DNA of 50,592 nucleotides from Kiloniellaceae bacterium. GTDB taxonomy: Bacteria > Pseudomonadota > Alphaproteobacteria > Kiloniellales > Kiloniellaceae. Below the pieces are notes generated by a model that was not told the origin of the DNA, did not search any database, and worked only from the letters and a program-made list of their open reading frames with translations. Below are positions 40,312-48,029 of this stretch, one piece after another (within the stretch, counting starts at the first letter, position 1; each line of letters begins with the position of its first letter). The stretch is from the NCBI GenBank assembly GCA_021776195.1, contig JAJFGK010000098.1, forward strand, positions 1 through 50,592, written 5' to 3'. A program made the position numbers and the translations under genes.

Positions 40312-43170
40312 ATGATTCAAGCGGAAGATCTCGGCTTCGGCGAGAACCCTTTCTCGGAACTGCCGGATCCGCGTTACACATTCAGGCACCGGGCATTCCA
40401 GGCGGTCTGCGCGGATCTCCTCTATGCCCGAATGAGCGAACGCCAGGGCTTTACGGTCGTGACCGGCAGCGAGGGCTCCGGCAAGACGGCCCTGTTACAG
40501 CTCCTGCACGAGGAACGCGCCAGCGCGGATCGCTACCACACCTTCGCCGCCCACCGGAAACTGACCTTTCAAAGGCTGCTGCAGCAGGCGGTCGAGGCCT
40601 TCGGAATTGTATCGCGCGACCGCGCCATCGAAACCGACCGCGACGAGTGCTTCGACCTGTTGAAGAGCTATGTCCTTGCGAACGGTCAGGAAGGCGGCCG
40701 GGTCATCTTCCTGATCGACCGTGCCGAGTCCCTGACCTTCGAGACCTTGGAAGATCTGGCCGACTTGGTTTATCTCGGCGAGGGTGACGGTCGCCTGCTT
40801 CAGATCATCCTGACGGTCCGCACCGAAGCCGGCAGCCGCGCGCTGCCGCGGGCCTTTCGCGCCGTGATCGCGGATGTCGCCTTTCAGGTTCATCTGGGTC
40901 CAATCAGCGCTTCGGAGACCGAGTCCTACCTCCTCCACCGTTTGATGGTGGCTGGCTACGAGGGTGCGGGACTTTTCGACAGCTCGGCTCTGGAAGAGCT
41001 CACTGAAATCAGCGGCGGGAACCCACTGCGAATAAACCGCCTGGCGCGGATCGCTCTGCAGATCTGCCAGGCCGAGGGAAACGACAAAGTGAGGCCTGGC
41101 GCGGTCAACGACGCCGCCGAGCAGTGCGGCTACGACGGTCCGCCACCGCACGACCCGGAACCCGATGAAGAAGAACCGCTGCCAACTGTCGAGGGGGCGT
41201 CGATCAAACGACCACAGCGCAAAAACCAGACCGGTGGCGTGACGGGGATCGACCCCGATTCTGGCGACGTGGAGCCTCGCGAAGAAAAGACCGTCATTCG
41301 TTGGCCCAAGTCCGGCGCGCGCCAGGTATCGAAAGCCTCGACTCAGTTCGACGAACGCGAAAACTTCTCCCTGCCGGCTGCCCCGCCTCCGCGCGATCCC
41401 GCGAAAGATGCCCTGGCGGAGGCGGAGGACCTCGACAATTGGCCCTTGGACTACGGTTTGGACAGTCTGTCTTTCGCCGGAAAGAAAGACGACCTCGACC
41501 CGAGCCGGGACAGCGATGCAAGGCCGCAAGACTCCCTGTCGGCGCGCGGGGAAGGCGACGACGCTGACACCTGGGACCACCCTCTCGACGGCGCAGGCAC
41601 GGACCGGGTCCACCGTCGGCGCGACCTGAACCCCGGTCCGGACTCGGTTTGGCGGACCCGGTTCTATGCAATGGTCGGCATGCTGTGCATCGGCGCTGTC
41701 GTGTTCTGGTTGAACGGGGGCGAGGACAAGCCGGGCGCAAGCACGGTTCAGTTCGGTGCCGAGGGGGCACAGAGCGGGGCCATCGGAACCCTTGCCCCGG
41801 CCGAACCGGTGGTCGGCGCCGCATCGGGATCTTCAGGCGATGTCGCTATGTCTTTGGATGCGAAATCCGGGACCGAAGCCAAGGCCGAAGCCCCATCGAG
41901 CGAGGCGGCCGAAGTCGGCGCGCCGAGCCTGCCTCTTTCCTCGGCGGATGCTCAGTCCAGCGAAGGAACGGCGCCGTCAGCGGTCGAAAAGCTGGCTGCC
42001 TTGAATGAAGGGCTTGCTCAGATATCTGCCGGGCCAGACCACCTGCCAGAGGCCGAGGACCCCAAGGCAGCCGAGATCGAGAACCTCAAGAACCAACTGG
42101 CCAGCCTTGCCGCGGACGTTGCGGCCCTCCAGAAGGCGCGCGACCACCTTGCGGCCAGCCTCGAGACCGGCAGGGGGGAGGCCAAGACGGCAACGTCATC
42201 GGCCCCCTCCCTTTCGGCGGCGCCCGCGGACAGTGGTACCTTGCCGGCCTCCGCGGAGACTCAACTCGCCCTGCTACCGCCGCCGATTGCCGCCAAGCCG
42301 CCAAACCCGATTCTGGACCTCCAAAGCCGACTCAAATTGCTCGGCTACAAGATTGGGCGGCCCGACGGTCGCCTCGGTGCCCGCACCGTTCAGGCGATCA
42401 GGAAGTACCAACGCGACCACGACCTCTTGATCGACGGGGCCGCCAGTCCGGCTTTGATCAAACACGTGAGCGCCTTTTCGTCGCTTAAAACGGCCGTCGT
42501 GAAGTACCATGAGGGCGATTACGATGAGGCCGCGAAGCTCTACAGTCAGGTCGCCCAACTCCAGCCCGGCGATCCCGAGAGTCAGTTGCTGCAAGCCCTG
42601 GTCAATCTGCGCCTTGGCGAGACCGACAACGCGCGGTTCGACTTGGCGGAAAAAGCAACCGGGTTCTCCAACTCCTCCTCCTACGTTTACTACAGGCCCG
42701 GGCGCATCTACTTCATTCAAGAGCGTCTGCAGGAACTCGGCTACAGTCCGGGGCGCCAGGACGGCATGATGGTGCGCCAGACCGAAGATGCCATCACGGC
42801 TTATGAACGCAACTACGGGCTGCCAATTTCAGGGCGGCCGACAATAGCGCTGCTCAAGCACCTGGAAGTCCAGAGTCAGCACAACAATGCGATCGAGGCC
42901 TATCATCGCGGCGACCTGCTGAAAGCGCTCGAGCTCTACAATCTCGTACTCAGGCTCGATCCTCGAGATGCGGAGGCCTACTTCAATCGCGGCTTGACCT
43001 ATCGGGTTCTCGGCCGGTCTCCCGAGGCCCTGGCGGACTACGAACGTGCCGCGGCGCTCAACCCCGATCTATCGAAAATCTACTTCGATCGGGGCAATAT
43101 CCGTTGGGACCAGGGGTCTTACAGAGAAGCCCTGGCGGACTACTGGTGGGCTTTGAAGACCTGGTGGTAG
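40312..43170 (+). CDS. ExeA-like ATPase fused to peptidoglycan-binding and TPR domains
   Basis: The 952-residue protein begins with an AAA ATPase of the ExeA/GspA type (Walker A GSEGSGKT 52-59, Walker B VIFLIDRAE near 129-137, a GGNPLRINRL sensor region). A long acidic linker leads to a membrane segment (about 450-467), then a disordered/coiled-coil periplasmic part (about 470-625), two peptidoglycan-binding domains (about 664-720 and 796-856) and C-terminal TPRs (about 860-950). ExeA proteins move secretins through the cell wall. This one could couple cytoplasmic ATP use to a wall-bound assembly. A TPR membrane protein follows 98 bases downstream. Confidence 0.83.
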   Translation: MIQAEDLGFGENPFSELPDPRYTFRHRAFQAVCADLLYARMSERQGFTVVTGSEGSGKTALLQLLHEERASADRYHTFAAHRKLTFQRLLQQAVEAFGIVSRDRAIETDRDECFDLLKSYVLANGQEGGRVIFLIDRAESLTFETLEDLADLVYLGEGDGRLLQIILTVRTEAGSRALPRAFRAVIADVAFQVHLGPISASETESYLLHRLMVAGYEGAGLFDSSALEELTEISGGNPLRINRLARIALQICQAEGNDKVRPGAVNDAAEQCGYDGPPPHDPEPDEEEPLPTVEGASIKRPQRKNQTGGVTGIDPDSGDVEPREEKTVIRWPKSGARQVSKASTQFDERENFSLPAAPPPRDPAKDALAEAEDLDNWPLDYGLDSLSFAGKKDDLDPSRDSDARPQDSLSARGEGDDADTWDHPLDGAGTDRVHRRRDLNPGPDSVWRTRFYAMVGMLCIGAVVFWLNGGEDKPGASTVQFGAEGAQSGAIGTLAPAEPVVGAASGSSGDVAMSLDAKSGTEAKAEAPSSEAAEVGAPSLPLSSADAQSSEGTAPSAVEKLAALNEGLAQISAGPDHLPEAEDPKAAEIENLKNQLASLAADVAALQKARDHLAASLETGRGEAKTATSSAPSLSAAPADSGTLPASAETQLALLPPPIAAKPPNPILDLQSRLKLLGYKIGRPDGRLGARTVQAIRKYQRDHDLLIDGAASPALIKHVSAFSSLKTAVVKYHEGDYDEAAKLYSQVAQLQPGDPESQLLQALVNLRLGETDNARFDLAEKATGFSNSSSYVYYRPGRIYFIQERLQELGYSPGRQDGMMVRQTEDAITAYERNYGLPISGRPTIALLKHLEVQSQHNNAIEAYHRGDLLKALELYNLVLRLDPRDAEAYFNRGLTYRVLGRSPEALADYERAAALNPDLSKIYFDRGNIRWDQGSYREALADYWWALKTWW

Positions 43171-43268
43171 GCGCTGGGGACTATTCCTAAAATTCGATAC
43201 TTTACCAAAGTTTAAATCCCAGATAGCAGAATTTAGGCCAGCATATCCCAATCGAAAGGGAGGCGGCC

Positions 43269-44000
43269 TTGCCCCTCTTGATCGCGACCTACCTGCTCCA
43301 GATCGCCTGCGCCGTGCATGCCTTTCGGCGCGGGGCGCCCTATCCGGTTATCTTCCTGATCATCGCCTTTCCCGTCATCGGCTGCGTCATTTACGTCGTC
43401 GCCGTGATTTTACCCGACCTGCAAAACAGCCGCGGGGCACACCAGGCCGCCGAGGCAATCAAGGACAACCTGGCGCCCAACCGGCATCTCCGACGGGCCG
43501 CCGACAACCTCGAAATCGCCGATACGGTTGAGAACCGGCTGCGCTTGGCCGATGAGCTCAGCGACAAGGAGCGCTACGGCGAGGCGGTGCCGATTTACCG
43601 CGGATGCCTGGAGGGCCCCTTCGCCGACAACCCCGACATCCTCTTTCGCCTCGCGGCCGCCCAGTTCGAAGGCGGCGACCCTGCCGGCGCGGTCGCCACA
43701 CTGGACGAGCTGGCGGCGGCCAACCCCGACTACCGCTCCGAGGATGCCCATCTGCTCTATGCCCGCGCCCACGAGGCGAGCGGCAACAACGATGCCGCGC
43801 TGCGCGAGTACGAGAGCGTCTCGACCTACTACGCCGGCCCGGAAGCCAAGTGCCGTCACGCCCTGCTGCTTCAGGCCATGGGCCGCGCTGGCGAGGCCCG
43901 CCAGCTCTATGGCGAGGTCCTACGCGGGGCCAAGCACGCCCCGCCCCATGTACGCAAGCGGCACCGCGACTGGATCGACCTGGCCCAGCGCGAAGCTTAG
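43269..44000 (+). CDS. Membrane TPR protein with PLDc_N-like start
   Basis: The 243-residue protein has two N-terminal membrane segments (about 2-18 and 25-47, with a PVIGCVIYVVAV pattern like PLDc_N domains) and then four or so TPR units (about 90-235). The start is a TTG with an AGGGAGG ribosome site 5 bases away. It follows the ExeA-like gene in the same direction and may be its partner. Similar proteins are common in alphaproteobacteria without known function. Confidence 0.75.
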   Translation: MPLLIATYLLQIACAVHAFRRGAPYPVIFLIIAFPVIGCVIYVVAVILPDLQNSRGAHQAAEAIKDNLAPNRHLRRAADNLEIADTVENRLRLADELSDKERYGEAVPIYRGCLEGPFADNPDILFRLAAAQFEGGDPAGAVATLDELAAANPDYRSEDAHLLYARAHEASGNNDAALREYESVSTYYAGPEAKCRHALLLQAMGRAGEARQLYGEVLRGAKHAPPHVRKRHRDWIDLAQREA

Positions 44001-44022
44001 CGCCGGATAGTTTTCCCGCCGG

Positions 44023-45195
44023 TCAGGTCTTGACCTCCAGGCCCTGCGGGAAGTCGCAAAGACTTCTGGCCCCGGTCTCGGTCACCTGAAAGCACTCCGA
44101 GACCTCGCAACCCCAGTCATCGAGCCACATGCCGGGGATCATGTGGATCGTCATGCCGGGCTGCAGCTCGGTCTTGTCGCCGGGGCGGAGCGAAACCGTG
44201 TGCTCGCCCCAGTCGGGCGGATAGTTGAGGCCGGTGGAATAGCCGATGCGCGATTCCTTCTCCAAGCCGTGCTTGGCGATATGGCCCCGCCAGACCGCCT
44301 CGACCTCTTCGGCCAGCACGCCGGGCTTGATCGCTTCCAGGGCCAGGTTGGTGCCCTCGACCACAATTGCCGCGGTGTCCGCCAGCTTCTGTGGCGGCTT
44401 GCCCAGGTGCAGCGTGCGCGCCATGGGACAGTGATAGCGCCTGTGGCAGCCGGCCAGTTCGAGGATCGTCGCCTCGCCGCTTCTAAAGGTCTCGTCCGAC
44501 CAGGTAATGTGGGGGGTCGAGGTGCCGATCCCGGTCGGCAGCATCGGCACGATGGCGGTGTAGTCGCCGCCGAACTCTGGCGTGCCGCGAATCTCGCTGG
44601 CGACGATCTCGGCCACCGCGTCGCACTGCCGCCGGCCCGGCTCGATCAGATCATAGGCCTTGCGCATCGCGATCTCGACGATCCTTGCGGCCTTGTCCAT
44701 CTGGGCGATTTCCGCCGGGCTCTTGATCACCCGCACCCAGGCCACCAGGCTGGTGGCATCGGCGAAGCCGGCGTTGGGCAGGTTGCGCAGCAGCGCGGCT
44801 TGACAGGCCGCCGTGTAGTAGTAGCTGTCCATCTCGGTGCCGATGGTCGCACCGGCCCAGCCCCTGTCCTCGATCAGGTCGGCGACGAAATCCATCGGGT
44901 GACGTTCGGTCGACTGCACGTAGCGGTCGGGATAGCCGATTGTGTTGCTCTCCGGCAGATAGGTCGTGACCGCGGCGGCTGCCCGGTCCATCAGGCGCCC
45001 GATCCACAGCGGCTCGTCCTCGTCCAGCGCGACCAGGACCATCTGGTGCACATAGAAGGACCAGGCATCGAAGCCGGTCAGGTAGCACATGTTGGCTGGA
45101 TTGGTCGCGATCAGCAGATCGATCCCCGCCGCCGCCATGGCCGCCTTGGTCTTGGCGACCCGCTCGTCGTACTCGCTCTTGTCGAAATGAGGCAT
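44023..45195 (-). CDS. M24 family hydrolase, DoeA (ectoine hydrolase)-like
   Basis: This 390-residue pita-bread-fold protein matches the ectoine-hydrolase/creatinase branch of M24: NPANMCYLTGFDAWSFYVHQ, RHPMDFVADLIEDRGW, then EIRGTPEFGGDYTAI and GYSTGLNYPPDWGEHTVSLR. DoeA opens the ring of ectoine to an acetyl-diaminobutyrate. ATG 45195 has an AGGGAGG ribosome site. DoeB, the usual next enzyme, is not in the window, so the substrate could differ. It is divergent from the aminotransferase gene, 200 bases apart. Confidence 0.78.
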   Translation of the reverse strand: MPHFDKSEYDERVAKTKAAMAAAGIDLLIATNPANMCYLTGFDAWSFYVHQMVLVALDEDEPLWIGRLMDRAAAAVTTYLPESNTIGYPDRYVQSTERHPMDFVADLIEDRGWAGATIGTEMDSYYYTAACQAALLRNLPNAGFADATSLVAWVRVIKSPAEIAQMDKAARIVEIAMRKAYDLIEPGRRQCDAVAEIVASEIRGTPEFGGDYTAIVPMLPTGIGTSTPHITWSDETFRSGEATILELAGCHRRYHCPMARTLHLGKPPQKLADTAAIVVEGTNLALEAIKPGVLAEEVEAVWRGHIAKHGLEKESRIGYSTGLNYPPDWGEHTVSLRPGDKTELQPGMTIHMIPGMWLDDWGCEVSECFQVTETGARSLCDFPQGLEVKT

Positions 45196-45396
45196 GGCCC
45201 CCTCCCTTGCTTCGGCCCCCACCGCCGGCACCTTGATTTCCCGAGATCGGATCACAAGAAAGGCCACGCGACCAGATCTATTCGGCCCTGGGTTCCGATA
45301 ACACCGCCGCATGCGATTCCTTGCGCCTTGCCGAGGATGGGGGCTATCTAGTCAGCGGCCGTAGGGTCATCGCCAACAGCCTCCGGGGGACAGCCC

Positions 45397-46743
45397 ATGT
45401 CACGCATTCTGCACCGCAGTTCCAAGGCCAGCTATCCCGAAGCCGTGGCCGGCGAGGGCCCCTACCTGATCGACAGCACCGGCAAGCGCTATCTCGACGC
45501 CTCGGGCGGCGCGGCGGTTTCCTGCCTGGGACACGGGCACCCCGCCGTGATCGCGGCGATCAAGGCGCAACTCGACAAGCTGGCCTTCGCCCACACCGCT
45601 TTCTTCACCAACGAGCCGGCCGAAGCGCTGGCCGAGCACCTCATTGCCCGCGCTCCGGCGGGCCTCGGGCGGGCCTACTTCGTCTCCGGTGGGTCGGAGG
45701 CCAACGAGACCGCGATCAAGCTGGCCCGCCAGTACTTTCTCGAACGCGGCGAGCCGTCGCGCAGCCGCTTCATTGCCCGCGACCAGAGCTACCACGGCAA
45801 CACCCTCGGCGCCCTGGCCCTGGGCGGCAACAAGGCCCGCCGCGCCCCCTACGAGCCGCTCCTGATCGAGACCAGCCACGTGGCGCCCTGCTACGCCTAT
45901 CGCCACCAGCAGGCCGACGAAAGCGAGGAAGACTACGGCCGCCGCGCCGCCGACAGCCTGGAGGCCGAGATCCAACGCCTGGGCCCCGAGAATGTCGCCG
46001 GCTTCTTCGCCGAGACCGTGGTCGGCGCCACCGCCGGCGTGGTGCCGCCGGTGCCCGGCTATTTCAAGCGGATCCGCGAGATCTGCGACCGCCACGGCGT
46101 GCTCCTGATCCTCGACGAGGTCATGTCCGGCATGGGCCGGACCGGCACGCTCTTCGCCTGCGAGCAGGACGGCATCAGCCCCGACATCGTGACCTGCGCC
46201 AAGGGTCTGGGCGGCGGCTATCAGCCGATCGGCGCGGTCATCCTCGCCAGCAAGATCGCCCAGGCAATCGAGGCGGGCAGCGGCGCCTTCCAGCACGGCT
46301 TCACCTATATCGGCCACGCCACGGCCTGCGCCGCCGGCCTCGCGGTCCAGCAGACCATCGAACGCGAGGGCCTGCTGGAGAACGTGCGCCACCAGGGCGC
46401 GCGGCTCCAGGGCCTGCTGGAGGAGCGTTTCGGACAGCACCGGGCGGTTGGCGACATTCGCGGCCGCGGCCTCTTCCGGGGCATCGAACTGGTCGCCGAC
46501 CGCGAGACCAAGGCGGCCTTCGACCCGGCCCTGAAACTCCACCTCGCGGTCAAGAAGGCGGCCTTCGCCGAGGGCCTGATCTGCTATCCCGGCGGCGGGT
46601 CGGTGGACGGCAGGCAAGGCGACCACATTCTGCTGGCCCCGCCCTACATCTACAGCGACGCGCACAGCGACGAACTGGTCGACAAGCTGGAGCGGGCCCT
46701 GACCGGCGCGCTGGCAAGCATCGAAGGCAAGACCGCCCCATGA
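45397..46743 (+). CDS. Class III PLP-dependent aminotransferase
   Basis: The 448-residue enzyme is an omega-amino acid/beta-amino acid or diamine transaminase type. It has GGAAVSCLGHGHPAV, SGGSEANETAIKLARQY, LILDEVMSGMGRTG and the PLP lysine Lys269 (CAKGLGGGYQP). Its stop overlaps the start of the BKACE gene by 4 bases, so the two are coupled: a transaminase forming a beta-keto acid followed by a beta-keto acid cleavage enzyme would be a logical pathway. Its exact substrate is unknown; a DoeD-like role is possible. Confidence 0.88.
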   Translation: MSRILHRSSKASYPEAVAGEGPYLIDSTGKRYLDASGGAAVSCLGHGHPAVIAAIKAQLDKLAFAHTAFFTNEPAEALAEHLIARAPAGLGRAYFVSGGSEANETAIKLARQYFLERGEPSRSRFIARDQSYHGNTLGALALGGNKARRAPYEPLLIETSHVAPCYAYRHQQADESEEDYGRRAADSLEAEIQRLGPENVAGFFAETVVGATAGVVPPVPGYFKRIREICDRHGVLLILDEVMSGMGRTGTLFACEQDGISPDIVTCAKGLGGGYQPIGAVILASKIAQAIEAGSGAFQHGFTYIGHATACAAGLAVQQTIEREGLLENVRHQGARLQGLLEERFGQHRAVGDIRGRGLFRGIELVADRETKAAFDPALKLHLAVKKAAFAEGLICYPGGGSVDGRQGDHILLAPPYIYSDAHSDELVDKLERALTGALASIEGKTAP

Positions 46744-47606
46744 CGCCAGGCCGCCCCATGACCAACGCCGCCGCCAGGCCTCTCGTGCTCGCCGTCGCAC
46801 CCAACGGCGCGCGCAAGACCAAGGCCGATCACCCGGCGCTGCCGATGACCCCGGACGAGGTCGCCTACACCGCCGCCGCCTGTCTCGAGGCCGGGGCGGC
46901 GATGATCCATCTGCATGTCCGCGACAAGGACGGCGGTCACAGCCTGGATGCCGAGGCCTACGGGGCCGCCATCGCCGCCCTGCGCCGCGACCTGGGCCAG
47001 CGCATCGTCATTCAGATCACTACCGAGGCGGTCGGCATCTACAGCCCGGCCGAACAGATGGCCTGCGTCCGCGCGGTGCGTCCCGAGGCGGCGAGCCTGG
47101 CGATCCGCGAACTCTTCTGCGACGAGATCGAGGAACGCGAGGCCGCCGACTTTCTCGCCTGGGTCGCGGCGGAGCGGATCATCCCGCAGTACATCCTCTA
47201 TTCCGCCGAGGACGTGACCCGCTTCGAGGCCCTGAAGGCGCGCGGCATCATCCCCCAGGAGAAGGCCTTTCGCATCTACGTGCTGGGGCGCTACAGCGAG
47301 GGCCAGCGCTCGACGCCCGCCGACCTTCTGCCCTTCCTCGCCGCCCATTCGGGCCCAGATCCCGAGGATTGCGACCCCTGGGCCCTCTGCGCCTTCGGCG
47401 CCCAGGAGACCGCCTGCGCCATCGCCGCCGCCTGCCTCGGCGGCCACGCTCGCGTCGGCTTCGAGAACAACACCCTCCTGCCCGACGGCGCCACCTCCCC
47501 CGACAACGCCGCCCTGGTCGCCGCCTGCGCCGCCGGCGCGCAGGCCATCGCCCGCCCTCTCGCCGACGCCGACCAGGCCCGCGCGATCATGGCGGGAGCA
47601 GTTTGA
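46740..47606 (+). CDS. BKACE family (DUF849) beta-keto acid cleavage enzyme
   Basis: This 288-residue zinc enzyme joins a beta-keto acid with acetyl-CoA and splits it. The metal-binding HLHVRD motif has His57 and His59, and VRAVRPEAASLAIRELF and HARVGFENNTLLPDG are further family features. The start is taken as ATG 46740, overlapping the aminotransferase stop; another ATG six codons later is possible. The frame is open far upstream inside the aminotransferase, but that is only shadow sequence. Confidence 0.86.
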   Translation: MTPGRPMTNAAARPLVLAVAPNGARKTKADHPALPMTPDEVAYTAAACLEAGAAMIHLHVRDKDGGHSLDAEAYGAAIAALRRDLGQRIVIQITTEAVGIYSPAEQMACVRAVRPEAASLAIRELFCDEIEEREAADFLAWVAAERIIPQYILYSAEDVTRFEALKARGIIPQEKAFRIYVLGRYSEGQRSTPADLLPFLAAHSGPDPEDCDPWALCAFGAQETACAIAAACLGGHARVGFENNTLLPDGATSPDNAALVAACAAGAQAIARPLADADQARAIMAGAV

Positions 47607-47630
47607 CCCCCTATTTTCGAGGAGACATCA

Positions 47631-47996
47631 ATGGCCAGCGACAGTTTCAGACTGCTTTCCGACGGCGATCCCGAGACGGGCATGGCGCCCTCCGATATGA
47701 CCGCGCCGGAAGCCTTCACCAGCGACGACCACCGGGAAGTGAACCACACTTTTTTCCAAACGCCAGACGAATCCCTTCTGTCCGGCGTGTGGGAATGCGC
47801 GCCCAGCAGGGAGGAGATCGAGAGCTACCCGGTCCACGAAATGATGACCGTCATCTCGGGGTCGGTGACGGTCACGAATGCGGCGGGACAAGCGGAGACT
47901 TTCACGTCCGGCGATGTCTTCTTCATCCCCAAGGGGACAAAGTGCACCTGGCACATCACGGAGACTCTACGAAAGTTCTACATGATCGCGGCATGA
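47631..47996 (+). CDS. Cupin-domain protein (COG3450 type)
   Basis: The 121-residue single cupin resembles the EutQ-like/COG3450 group: SGVWECAPSREEIESYPVHEMMTVISGSVTVTNAAGQ and FIPKGTKCTWHITETLRKFYMI. It has an AGGAGA ribosome site and follows the BKACE gene by 24 bases, so it belongs to that operon. Catalytic or sensing function is not known. Confidence 0.85.
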   Translation: MASDSFRLLSDGDPETGMAPSDMTAPEAFTSDDHREVNHTFFQTPDESLLSGVWECAPSREEIESYPVHEMMTVISGSVTVTNAAGQAETFTSGDVFFIPKGTKCTWHITETLRKFYMIAA

Positions 47997-48029
47997 CCTT
48001 CTCAGGCTGCGTCCTGATCCCAAACAGGG

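Noticed and set aside
45321..46739. N-terminal extension of the BKACE frame through the whole aminotransferase gene
   Set aside because: The extension is an alternate frame of the aminotransferase, arginine-rich and without domains; the ATG overlapping the aminotransferase stop is a normal coupled start.
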